Origin: a bacterium
Lineage (GTDB): Bacteria > Electryoneota > Tariuqbacteria > Tariuqbacterales > JADHWD01
Direction of reading: 5' to 3'
DNA length: 44,796 nt
Assembly: GCA_016783645.1 (NCBI GenBank)
Contig: JADHWD010000003.1
Coordinates: 1-44,796 of the forward strand
Of the stretch, positions 29,201 to 37,371 are shown one piece after another (the stretch's first letter is position 1; each line of letters begins with the position of its first letter). The notes under the pieces are model-generated. The model was not told the origin of the DNA and made no database searches. It saw nothing but the letters and a program-made list of their open reading frames with translations. The translations under genes and the position numbers were made by a program.

Positions 29201-30813
29201 GGATAACCGCCGCGGGCGAAAGTGTCGCGGTTGAAAGAGGAAGGCACCCAAATTTCGTCCATATAGCGGCAGGAATCTATCCATTTGCGGGAAACATCCG
29301 CCATCTCAAACATAGTGTAGCCGATATATTTGGCGTATCCGGGATGATCGTCACGGATCATCTTATATATGGAGGAATTCTTCCCCACCGGCGGCAGGCA
29401 GGCGATATAAGTCCTGCCTTGAGGGCTGTTTTCGGCGTTATCCAATTCGACAATCCGTTGGACTTTGTCATAGTCAACTTGAGTCTTATAGCGGTAGCGC
29501 TTTCCTTCTAATTTCAGATAGATAGCGCCGTTTTCGGCGGGCGCGTTTTCCTCCACCTGCTTGACATCGGGCGCGCCGCCGAACCATTTGTTGATCACAC
29601 TGACATCGGCGCCTCTTTTATCCAATCCTAAAGTCAAACTGCGGGTGAAATAAGCGTAGCCGGAAATGTCCAACTGAGGACCGTCGATGGTGACCTTTAT
29701 GTCAGAGGTTTTACCTTGTTTTTCCGGCGCAATATGAACAGTTTCTGCTTTCACGGGTTTCGATTCCGCTTCTTTTTTTGCGGATTCAGTCTCATGTATG
29801 ACCTTGGATTCGGCTTCACCGCTCAGCCGCTTCAACTCTTCTTCAATTTCCCGCTGAGAAATCAAACCCTTGCTTTCCAATAGGTTGATCAGCGCCTGCA
29901 GGCGCGCGGAATCGCTATATTCTTTACTATTATCCGTATTCATACCCGCCTCAATAGTTTCTTCATACTTCGATTTAGTCTGAAGTGTCTGTTGGTCTTG
30001 TTCATTCCGCACCTCGTCATTCCCGCAAGTCCGCTCATCGGCGGACGCGTCGGGAATCGATTCCGGACAAGCCGGAATGACGGTGTTGGGGAGATTATCT
30101 AAAGAATAATCAGGGGCATCGACAATTTGCTTGTCCTCTTGTACCGTAGTCCTCAATGGTTTCAAGCAATGAAATATCTTTTCATCCCTGAGCCCGTAAA
30201 GTTTTATCTCATTCGGTGTGAAATCGTCTAGGATATTCACCAATTCCAGTTTAAAACCCGCCAATTTAATACGCTCTAAATAATCCCTGCCGTATATCCG
30301 CACATGGTCCTCCTGCCCGAAAGCCTTCAACCGCTCCCCGGCAGCTGTTATATTCGGATCTTCAAAAGTATGTTCCCTCTGCCAATCGACCGGGCTTTGT
30401 AACACCGCCCATCCCTGCGGTTTAAGGACGCGGAAAAGTTCTGCCAAAGCTTTCCGGTCATCTTCAACATGTTCCAGCACATGGTAACACAATATCACAT
30501 CGAAGGAATCATCCTTGAAGGGGATTTTAGTGATATCCACCCGCATCATAGCGGAATCGGATTCGATGTCCGCATTGTAGTATTCCAGGTTCTTCAGTGA
30601 ACCGAACATTTTGCGGAAATATTCTTCAGGCCCAAAATGCAGAACCTTGAGGTTATCCTGGAAAAATCCGGTCCGGTTCTGCAGGAACATCCATAAGGCG
30701 CGATGTCTTTCCAATAAACCGCAATTAGGACATAACGCATTAGGTCGGGGAACTAATCCGGCGGGCTGGAATTTATCCGATTCCCATCCGCAGCAAGGGC
30801 ATTTCACCGGCAT
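26227..30813 (-). CDS. Zinc-ribbon/SAM methyltransferase + two GT4-type glycosyltransferase domains + TPR repeats
   Basis: 1528 aa; CPCC/CPNC N-terminus; DSFDVILCYHVLEHVEDDRKALAELFRVLKPQG (methyltransferase); YVLPTRGEGWGLPYMEAMAMSLPVLAT (GT4); VLCVGRIESRKNQLMLLKAL...ALPSWYELPGLVTLEAAYYG (second GT4); TPR tail. Confidence 0.88.
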   Translation of the reverse strand: MPVKCPCCGWESDKFQPAGLVPRPNALCPNCGLLERHRALWMFLQNRTGFFQDNLKVLHFGPEEYFRKMFGSLKNLEYYNADIESDSAMMRVDITKIPFKDDSFDVILCYHVLEHVEDDRKALAELFRVLKPQGWAVLQSPVDWQREHTFEDPNITAAGERLKAFGQEDHVRIYGRDYLERIKLAGFKLELVNILDDFTPNEIKLYGLRDEKIFHCLKPLRTTVQEDKQIVDAPDYSLDNLPNTVIPACPESIPDASADERTCGNDEVRNEQDQQTLQTKSKYEETIEAGMNTDNSKEYSDSARLQALINLLESKGLISQREIEEELKRLSGEAESKVIHETESAKKEAESKPVKAETVHIAPEKQGKTSDIKVTIDGPQLDISGYAYFTRSLTLGLDKRGADVSVINKWFGGAPDVKQVEENAPAENGAIYLKLEGKRYRYKTQVDYDKVQRIVELDNAENSPQGRTYIACLPPVGKNSSIYKMIRDDHPGYAKYIGYTMFEMADVSRKWIDSCRYMDEIWVPSSFNRDTFARGGYPKEKIKIVPIGIDIEVYNPDKVVPMLIPGIKGFNFLANFQWSKRKGWDILLQAYLKAFTKDDDAALVIRAYHSDGSSIEDRIRKYVAHLGYDINQIPRIAVVSERISEKNMPSLFKACQAYVLPTRGEGWGLPYMEAMAMSLPVLATRFSAHLDFMNDDNSYLIDKLGTESVDEEQLTDNPVYLGTSWGIPSLEHTAELMRHVYDNREEAANKGVKARKDIMNNWTIEHQIDAAVKALNPNIDFKRSIEAPLVIKSRKDRPLRILMQNRPNTLEAPGGDTIVMQNLKGGLERLGVKVDFGFRLESLKDYDVVHAFNFVLPEMVKMIAQNAMREKKPFVVTTLYEDLEGYLYKSLKAAALFKEYLDKGQPEGFMEEKLARLHLIKPHPIAENSFTVRQAAALMPCGETEAEHIRRDYPFARRIKPVKYGCNIKDIDVSPELFIRDTGLKDFVLCVGRIESRKNQLMLLKALEDDDIPVVFASGGFTYQPKYAEMCQRFKRRGQTVFLDRLSDEMLVSAYKAAKVHALPSWYELPGLVTLEAAYYGCNIAASSWGCIKDYLGGHVHYCEPDKPETIREAVIKALSQPVNPELKRLVSQFTWERAAKETIEVYREAVEEHGGIERLMDEAVKHRSAGDMKTSLDNYLKVLNIAPDRLEALSVAGGLLAAEGDPRGSVMLKRLKINQEDSEKRFEIKAPLKLDDDWKFEEADALEEVNKLIESRDYLKAEDLLQKKLQGFPSDHKALAAMGRVLFLRGKFKEAHEYVEKSVDIQPEGETLVLLAEILEKLNKCEKALATIDLLKEMPGINGHYDFDIQRLMGHCLLKQGKLEEAESCYHKAHEYKPDSEKPYLGLGSACLLRKDYQTAERYLKTALKMNPASEKAHLGLGILYLEQDNAGRAALEFDETLTLNPENLQALMLSVRAGHRINDWDNPKRHLEKYLEINPDNIEALFTLAGIKLAQGDRAGARDTAQRILQSHPDNQPAAELIEQIG
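30005..30087 (-). repeat. Palindromic repeat translated in frame within the 1528-aa protein linker
   Basis: Encodes NTVIPACPESIPDASADERTCGNDEV. The DNA (tcattcccgcaagtccgc...gcggacgcgtcgggaatcgattccggacaagccggaatgacg) matches the intergenic repeat at 12920-12986. Confidence 0.92.
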
Positions 30814-30960
30814 TGCTCTTCCTTATTGAGTTATATGTTCAGGTAATGAAGGTAATTGAGCGGATAAAGACAGAACATCTAAAATCTAGCCAAAGATATT
30901 TGAAATTTTATATTTGCCACAGAGAACACAGAGATACAAAAGGCTAAAGATTCAAGATAA

Positions 30961-31219
30961 TTAACAGGGATTAAGGGGATGAAAGGGATAAAAAATGCAA
31001 TATGAGGATTTCACAAAAAATTCAATTATTTTGAAAACTTGGTGAACTTTGCGCCTCTTTCGTGTTCTTTGTGGCTAGAATTAAAAAAAGAGAAACCACA
31101 AAGGACACAAAGGATTAAATTTATGTGTTATATAATATCGGAGATTTGATAACAGGATTTCATCGAAGATTGAATAAATTCAATGTTTTTATCCCTTTCA
31201 TCCCTTTTATCCCTGTAAA
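30961..31219. repeat. Long inverted-repeat (MITE-like) block between flgL and the 1528-aa gene
   Basis: TAACAGGGATTAAGGGGATGAAAGGGATAAAAA near 30961 pairs with TTTTTATCCCTTTCATCCCTTTTATCCCTGTAAAT near 31187; an inner inverted pair (tttcgtgttctttgtggct / aaccacaaaggacacaaagg) sits inside. Confidence 0.75.
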
Positions 31220-31316
31220 TTTTAATGCGGGGAAATGTTAATGTAAGAGATTAACTCTTACATCTAATGAGTAAGTATCTAAAATCAAATCTCAAAAATC
31301 TAAAATCTCGCAGAAA

Positions 31317-32240
31317 TCATCCCATGAAATTGATCAGGCTCATCTGAATGATAGTGGCTCCGCTAGCCAAAGCCGCCTCGTATGCCGCCTGTTCCTGTTC
31401 ATACATCATCACCGTCTCGATTAAATCCGCATCCTCTACATTTGAAAGAGAATCGGTGTAATTCACCGCATCCATTCCCAGCTGTTCCAGCTGTCTTTGG
31501 AAAAAGTTCACCTTAGCGCCTAATGTCGATGAATGATAACTAATTTGGTCGATGCCGTCTTGGATAGCGTCTATCTGGGGACCTATCGCATCCGGGTCAT
31601 TATTGATACAGCCGTCCCTCAAAGTGATGAGTTTCCGGAACAGGTCGGATTCGGCTCCTTCACCGTCAGGTTGAAATAATAAAGTCCCGCCGATATTGAC
31701 AGTCTCTTTCAAACCCACGCCGATTTCCCGCTTGATCTCTTGGTCGATTCCATCGGGATTAGCGCTGACCGCGGTGATTAATCCCTGCCCATCGCGGGTG
31801 ACTGTGAAAGCTTCGGCGTTGTCGTTGAATCCGCCGAAGAGGTACTTGCCGTTATATTGAGTGTTCGCTTTGGATACCAAATCTTCCAGCAATTGATCAA
31901 CCTCGTTGGCTATCACCTGCCGGTCTGCGGCGGTTAAAGTGTCATTATCCGCTGCCACTGCCAGGCTCATAGCCTGATTCATTAAATTGGTGATACTCTG
32001 CAGGATACCGTCAGAATACTGCATCCGCCCCATCCCGTCTTCAGCGTTCCTAACATGCTGTTCGTTCATCTTTATCCCATGACGGTATCTCAACGCCTTT
32101 CCCGCGCCGAAAGCATCATCCGAAGGCTCCTCAATCCGCTTCCCCGTCGATAACTGCGATTGATACTTGCTGACCGAATCCAAATGGTTCTCCAATTGAT
32201 ACAGCAGGGAACGGACGCGCATCTGGTCTGATATTCTCAT
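31317..32240 (-). CDS. flgL: Flagellar hook-associated protein FlgL
   Basis: 307 aa; MRISDQMRVRSLLYQLENHLDSVSKYQSQLSTGKRIEEPSDDAFGAGKALRYR; ...GATIIQMSLINFMG. Confidence 0.93.
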   Translation of the reverse strand: MRISDQMRVRSLLYQLENHLDSVSKYQSQLSTGKRIEEPSDDAFGAGKALRYRHGIKMNEQHVRNAEDGMGRMQYSDGILQSITNLMNQAMSLAVAADNDTLTAADRQVIANEVDQLLEDLVSKANTQYNGKYLFGGFNDNAEAFTVTRDGQGLITAVSANPDGIDQEIKREIGVGLKETVNIGGTLLFQPDGEGAESDLFRKLITLRDGCINNDPDAIGPQIDAIQDGIDQISYHSSTLGAKVNFFQRQLEQLGMDAVNYTDSLSNVEDADLIETVMMYEQEQAAYEAALASGATIIQMSLINFMG

Positions 32241-32249
32241 GTGATCACC

Positions 32250-32351
32250 GTTAAGAGTTAAGAGTTAAGAGTTAAGAGTTAAGAGTTAAGAGTTAAGAGT
32301 TAAGAGTTAAGAGTTAAGAGTTAAGAGTTAAGAGTTAAGAGTTAAGAGTTA
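32250..32351. repeat. Tandem heptanucleotide repeat (GTTAAGA)x14.6 abutting the flgL ribosome-binding region
   Basis: Direct count of 14 full 7-bp units plus GTTA; ends 10 bp upstream of the flgL ATG. Confidence 0.98.
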
Positions 32352-32513
32352 GATGTATTGACAATAAAGATTAGTTCTATAAAGTATCCAATTGTGTCAT
32401 TGCGAAAGGGTGAAGTCCGCTGTATAGCGGACGAAAGCCTTGTGGCAATCTCCATTTTAAACCGAAATAAATTTGAATGTCAATACAGACTATGCAGGGG
32501 ATAAATCCCCTGC

Positions 32514-33899
32514 CTACTTCCCCAGGTTAATAATCGTGGTCATCAGTTCATTGGCGGTCGACACCAAAATCGCCGCCGCATTGAAGCTCTGCTGGAACTT
32601 GATCAAATCCGCCATCTCTTCGTCCAAGGACACGCCTGACACCGCCGAGCGGTCATTGACCATCTGCAGATGCACCGCTTCCGACTGTTCTCGGTATAAA
32701 CCGGAACTCTCCTTCCTCGCTCCCACTTCCGAGACGGTTGCGGCGTAATGCTCATTTAAAGTCTGAGTTCCGCCGTTCATCAGTTTCGCATCGGCTAAAG
32801 CGGCGATCGCCAACGCGTTTTCATTATCGCCGGGAGCTTCACTCCCCCCGGCGGCGATATTATTCAAATCATTGAGGATGTTGGGATTCACCTCAATACC
32901 TCCCGCTCCGGTTGTATCCGAACGGAAGAAGCTTATCCCCATACTGCCGTTAAGGCCGTATCCGCCTTGATGTAAGCCGTTCACATTATTCACTAATGTA
33001 TCAGCGAAGTCGTCAAGACGGTTCCTGATATCTATAGCGTCCACATCGCGGAATTGCATAATCCCCTTTAATCTGCCGCCGTCCACCACAACATTATTAT
33101 AAGTCCCGTCCCATACCAATTCATCGATTACGACGCCGTTGATAGACGAGAGCTTAGTGGTTAATGTGCGGTATTCACCGCCTTGAATGAATATCTCCCC
33201 TCCGAGGTAGATATTCACCGTGCCGTCGTTGTTGTCGCTTATTTTTACCTTGATGATTTCCGACAAATTATCGAGCAGTAAATCCCGCTGGTCGCGCAGG
33301 TCATTAGCGTTCTGTCCGCTGTTTTCCGCAATCTGAATCTTCTTGTTCAGATCGGCGATTTGGGCGGCGTATTGATTCAGATTATTTTTCAATGATATCA
33401 CTTCGGCGTTAGCGTTTTCCTGCAGCATTTTTATATCGCTGTCGTAATCATTCAAATTCTGGCACAGCATCACCGCCCTTTGTCTTAAAACCGACCGCCC
33501 TCCTATATCTTCCGGATCATTAGCGATATCGCCCCAGGCGCTCCAGAACTCATCCAGCACATTGCCGAAACCCAGTTCCGAAGGCTCGGTGAAGATATTC
33601 TGTATGGAATTCAGCAGATCGTCCTGCCCTTCCCAGCGTCCTAAAGCCGATTTCTCATTCCGCACCTGGCGGTCGAGCAGGATATCGCGGGCGCGGGTGA
33701 TCTCCTGAATCATCACGCCGGTGCCCGCCTGCCCTAAACCTGGCATATCCATAGCGGAAGCCGCCTTCTGATTGGCGCGCTGGCGGGAATAGCCCTCGGT
33801 GTCAGCGTTGGCGATATTATGACCTATCACCTGCATCTGCAGGCGGTTGGTCTGCACCGCACGCTTGCCGACTTCTAATAAACTGAATATATTGTTCAT
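32514..33899 (-). CDS. flgK: Flagellar hook-associated protein FlgK
   Basis: 461 aa; FSLLEVGKRAVQTNRLQMQVIGHNIANADTEGYSRQRA...; C-terminus SLDEEMADLIKFQQSFNAAAILVSTANELMTTIINLGK. Confidence 0.95.
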   Translation of the reverse strand: MNNIFSLLEVGKRAVQTNRLQMQVIGHNIANADTEGYSRQRANQKAASAMDMPGLGQAGTGVMIQEITRARDILLDRQVRNEKSALGRWEGQDDLLNSIQNIFTEPSELGFGNVLDEFWSAWGDIANDPEDIGGRSVLRQRAVMLCQNLNDYDSDIKMLQENANAEVISLKNNLNQYAAQIADLNKKIQIAENSGQNANDLRDQRDLLLDNLSEIIKVKISDNNDGTVNIYLGGEIFIQGGEYRTLTTKLSSINGVVIDELVWDGTYNNVVVDGGRLKGIMQFRDVDAIDIRNRLDDFADTLVNNVNGLHQGGYGLNGSMGISFFRSDTTGAGGIEVNPNILNDLNNIAAGGSEAPGDNENALAIAALADAKLMNGGTQTLNEHYAATVSEVGARKESSGLYREQSEAVHLQMVNDRSAVSGVSLDEEMADLIKFQQSFNAAAILVSTANELMTTIINLGK

Positions 33900-34399
33900 A
33901 TCTGCCGGTTCAATATAATACTATGTTTCTTATCCGCTTCTTTCTTAACTCCATTCCTGCCATACATCGCATTCCCGCTTTGGAAATGCAGAACATTCCG
34001 CATCCGCTCTTCATTCAACTGCATACTGCGCTTGAAATACAAACTGTTCACTCGGACCGCCCGCCGGATTTTCAATATCAACGGTTTTAAAACCATCAGC
34101 AATTTATCCCAGCGGCCGCCGCTGTTATCCCCGCTTCTTTGTTTCAATAAAGATAGCGTGACCTCTTCGGGAGCGACTTCCAATTCTTCCGCAATCGGGG
34201 CGATCAATTTCAACCGTTCCGTTTCCAGTTCCGCTATCCTGGCGTACGCCTCGGACTGCTTAAGGGTCAAGCGGTTCAACAGCTCGATATCTCCCCGTAT
34301 AGCGGACATCTTCTGCTGATACAGCAGGTCGGTCAACGCTTCCAGTATCTCTGTTTCCCGCTCTACTATTTCCTGTATTTCAGCGATATTGGCTTCCAT
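33896..34399 (-). CDS. flgN: FlgN-like flagellar chaperone
   Basis: 167 aa; helical, ETEILEALTDLLYQQKMSAIRGDIELLNRLTLKQSEAYARIAELE; ATGA overlap with flgK. Confidence 0.75.
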   Translation of the reverse strand: MEANIAEIQEIVERETEILEALTDLLYQQKMSAIRGDIELLNRLTLKQSEAYARIAELETERLKLIAPIAEELEVAPEEVTLSLLKQRSGDNSGGRWDKLLMVLKPLILKIRRAVRVNSLYFKRSMQLNEERMRNVLHFQSGNAMYGRNGVKKEADKKHSIILNRQI

Positions 34400-34759
34400 C
34401 TATTTCAATTCCTTTATTTCCGTTGAACTGTCTTCTATCCGATGGTATCTGGGACTCATCTGTTTGAACAGCATATCCGCCAGTCCTATTCTTCCGTTTT
34501 CCGCCACGGTGTCCGCTACTTTTTCATCAAACATCGAAGTGTAAAAAGACCGCTCGTTGCTTTCCGGGAACATTCCGTCTTTGGGGATAGTCTTGCGCAT
34601 CTCTTTGAGCATCTGCCGGATGAATATCGCCTCAAACTGCTGGCAGACGTGCAATAGTTTCTTCTCGTCCTTGCTCTGCAGATCCGCCTTCAATTTACCC
34701 TGGTCATTGCGGATTAAGTCCAGATAGTCCGCGCCGAAATTCGCTAAGTTGATATCCAT
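34400..34759 (-). CDS. flgJ: Rod-binding protein FlgJ, N-terminal domain only
   Basis: Start trimmed to 34759 (MDINLANFGADYLDLIR). LLHVCQQFEAIFIRQMLKEMRKTIPKDGMFPESNERSFYTSMFDEKVAD; no peptidoglycan hydrolase domain. Confidence 0.87.
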   Translation of the reverse strand: MDINLANFGADYLDLIRNDQGKLKADLQSKDEKKLLHVCQQFEAIFIRQMLKEMRKTIPKDGMFPESNERSFYTSMFDEKVADTVAENGRIGLADMLFKQMSPRYHRIEDSSTEIKELK

Positions 34760-35014
34760 TGTTTTTCCTGAAAATAAGTTCGCAAGTTTGCAAGTTGACA
34801 AGTCTGCAAGTTAAAAAATCCCGTTCTGGCAGGTCTTGCACGCCGCAGGCGGGTGTGACCTGCCAGCGTTGTTTAATCATTCGATTCCGGACAAGCCGGA
34901 ATGACGGTGTTCTTTGTTTCTCGCTCCGGCGTCGGAACGAGAGTCTGGTATGCATTCCCACGCTGGAGCGTGGGAACGAGTGCATAGCTAACAGCTGACA
35001 GCTGACAGCTATTT

Positions 35015-36115
35015 TCAGATGATAATCAATTCCGCTTGTAATGCGCCGGCTTCCTTCAAAGCTTGAAATATTGCGATAATATCGCGGGGAGTCACTCCCA
35101 GCGCGTTCAGCGCCTTCGCCATACTGCCGATATCCGGCGTCTGCTCGATGACCATCAATCTCGATTCCGGCTGGCTGACTTCGATAGTGGCGCCGGTATC
35201 CACCCGGGTCTGCCCCTGTGAAAAAGGAGCGGGCTGAGACACGCTGGTAGTAGTCCCGATCTTAATCGAAAGACTGCCATGGGAAATGGCTATGGGAGTC
35301 AGTTTGGCATGGCTGCCCACTACAATAGTACCGGTCCGTTCGTTTATCACTACTCTCGCCGGCATATCCGGCTGAATCTCAATATTTTCCACATTAGAGA
35401 GGAATTTGAAAGTCTCAGTGGGACCCATGACTTCCGGGGGGACTCTCACTTCTACCGTTCCGGCGTCTAACACCATCGCCAGCGGCTGACCGTAGAGTTC
35501 ATTGATAGCTTCAGCGCACCGTGTTGCGGTGGTGAAATCAGGATTGCGTAGAAGTAGAGTGACTGCGCCTTTCACCAACACTTCAGCGGGATTACCCTGC
35601 AAAACTGAACCGCCCTGAGGTATCCTGCCTACTAAAGCGTGATTGACTGATATGGAAGCTCCCGCCGCCCCGGCATTCATTCCGCCGATGGATACCGGCC
35701 CCTGAGCCTGAACGTATTGTTCGCCTTCGACCGATAACAGCGGTGTCATGAGTAAAATACCGCCTTCCAGACTGCGGGCGTCGCTTATAGAGGATACTGT
35801 AACATCGATGGACGATCCCGGTCTCACGAAGGGCGGCAGTTCCGCTGTCACCATCACCGCCGCAATATTTTTAGGCTTAATCTTAGCGGCTTCCACGCTG
35901 AGACCGAACCTTTGCAGCATGTTCACTATCGACTGGATGGTGAAAAATGACCTGGTACCGTCGCCGGTACCATCAAGTCCCACCACCAAGCCGTATCCAA
36001 TAATTTGGGTGGAAGCCGCGCCCTGCATATCCATCAAATCCTTTAACCGGACTTGTGCGGTGAGCAGTCCGGGAAACAATACTAATATCGCTATGATGAT
36101 GTAAATCTTTCGCAT
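35015..36115 (-). CDS. flgI: Flagellar P-ring protein FlgI
   Basis: 366 aa; signal peptide; VRLKDLMDMQGAASTQIIGYGLVVGLDGTGDGT; VVINERTGTIVVGSHAKLTPIAISHGSLSI. Confidence 0.96.
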   Translation of the reverse strand: MRKIYIIIAILVLFPGLLTAQVRLKDLMDMQGAASTQIIGYGLVVGLDGTGDGTRSFFTIQSIVNMLQRFGLSVEAAKIKPKNIAAVMVTAELPPFVRPGSSIDVTVSSISDARSLEGGILLMTPLLSVEGEQYVQAQGPVSIGGMNAGAAGASISVNHALVGRIPQGGSVLQGNPAEVLVKGAVTLLLRNPDFTTATRCAEAINELYGQPLAMVLDAGTVEVRVPPEVMGPTETFKFLSNVENIEIQPDMPARVVINERTGTIVVGSHAKLTPIAISHGSLSIKIGTTTSVSQPAPFSQGQTRVDTGATIEVSQPESRLMVIEQTPDIGSMAKALNALGVTPRDIIAIFQALKEAGALQAELIII

Positions 36116-36260
36116 GATATTACCTTAATATAATTAGCGGCTTTTCAATTGTTATAATAATCCCCCCTTCCCCCATAAGCGCTTAATTAAGACATAAATC
36201 TTATAATGTAGGGGCGAAGCATTTTAAGTGTGTAGCGGCATGCTATAGCGTGTCGCTGCA

Positions 36261-36288
36261 GTAGGGACGCAAAATTTTGCGTCCCTAC
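36261..36288. repeat. Perfect 28-nt palindrome, copy 1
   Basis: GTAGGGACGCAAAATTTTGCGTCCCTAC; identical copy at 42214-42241. Confidence 0.97.
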
Positions 36289-36410
36289 AATTTAGAAGGT
36301 CAAATTTCGGTGAGGGCGAACGCCGTTCAACCCTACAAAAACATACAATTCCTCTTATTCAAGCGCTTATGCCCCCTTCCCCCCTTTAGAAAGATGAAGT
36401 CTTTATATGA

Positions 36411-36477
36411 TTGTTATGGTAGGCGGGGGGTTTATCCCCCCGCACAATTCGTCGGGGGACAAGCCCCCAACCTACCA
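36411..36477. repeat. Palindromic repeat (GGTAGGCGGGGGGTTTATCCCCCCGC...CCTACC)
   Basis: Same family as 15628-15696 (inside a CDS) and 8325-8381. Confidence 0.93.
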
Positions 36478-36533
36478 AATCATAAGTCTTGTTTCCCCCT
36501 TTTTTAAAGGGGGATTAAGGGGGATTACTTCCT

Positions 36534-37112
36534 TCAGAATATCCAGTTAAGAACTCTCGCCAATATGCCGGGACGCTGGGAGGTGTTGACGGGACCTCTG
36601 CCCTTGTAACTTATCTGGGCTTCAGCGATATTATATGAATAGACCGTGTTCTGCGGCGTGATATCCTGCGGCCTGATAACGCCGGTCAATACCGTAGTCT
36701 GTTTTTCGCCGTTGACATCGACAATCCTCGAACCCTCGATAATGTAATTGCCATTAGGCAGTTCGGCTACGATACGGGCGGTTATCTTCGCCTTCAAATT
36801 ACCCTTGCGGGAACTTTTACCTCCACCGCTATATTCGTTCTGCATGGAATTATTTAATCCAGCCACAGGTATCAAATCGAGGAATCCCGATCCGGAACTG
36901 GAAATCTTATTGCTCTGCTCCTTCTTGATATCGGTGGAAGCTTCGTTAGAGGCGGAGGCTACTTCCATAATTTCGATGGTGATCACATCGCCTACTCCGC
37001 AGGCGCGGTGGTCGGAGAACAAAGTCGGCGCATTGCCGTATAACCCCCCGGCGGAAACTATACCGCTTATAGTCAAAAGGATTGTCGATATTATCATTAG
37101 CTGTTTCATCAT
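36534..37112 (-). CDS. flgH: Flagellar L-ring protein FlgH
   Basis: 192 aa; signal peptide; LFSDHRACGVGDVITIEIMEVASASNEAST...; VLTGVIRPQDITPQNTVYSYNIAEAQISYKGRG. Confidence 0.9.
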   Translation of the reverse strand: MMKQLMIISTILLTISGIVSAGGLYGNAPTLFSDHRACGVGDVITIEIMEVASASNEASTDIKKEQSNKISSSGSGFLDLIPVAGLNNSMQNEYSGGGKSSRKGNLKAKITARIVAELPNGNYIIEGSRIVDVNGEKQTTVLTGVIRPQDITPQNTVYSYNIAEAQISYKGRGPVNTSQRPGILARVLNWIF

Positions 37113-37371
37113 TACCTCAAGTAATATTGTTCAGATTGTTCAGTGCACAGCCAGCGCGAAATTTATCTGTGATTTCTTCGATGAAGGTTATTAAAAAATA
37201 AAGAGTCTTATTTGTTATAAGGGCTGGCTGTGCCACACAAATTTAAACTTTAAAAATATGGGTGGCGCGGTCAGCCATATAGTATCACAAAAAATTATTC
37301 TACTGAAAGCTCTCATTGAACTGGTTATTTTCTAGCTTGCTCGCTGACCGCGTTTATAAAAAGAACTTTAT

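Noticed and set aside
28987-29511. 174-aa plus-strand ORF
   Set aside because: Antisense to the first GT4 domain; no recognisable motif
32250-32351. Tandem repeat considered as a CRISPR array
   Set aside because: 7-bp unit with no spacers; simple tandem microsatellite and no cas genes
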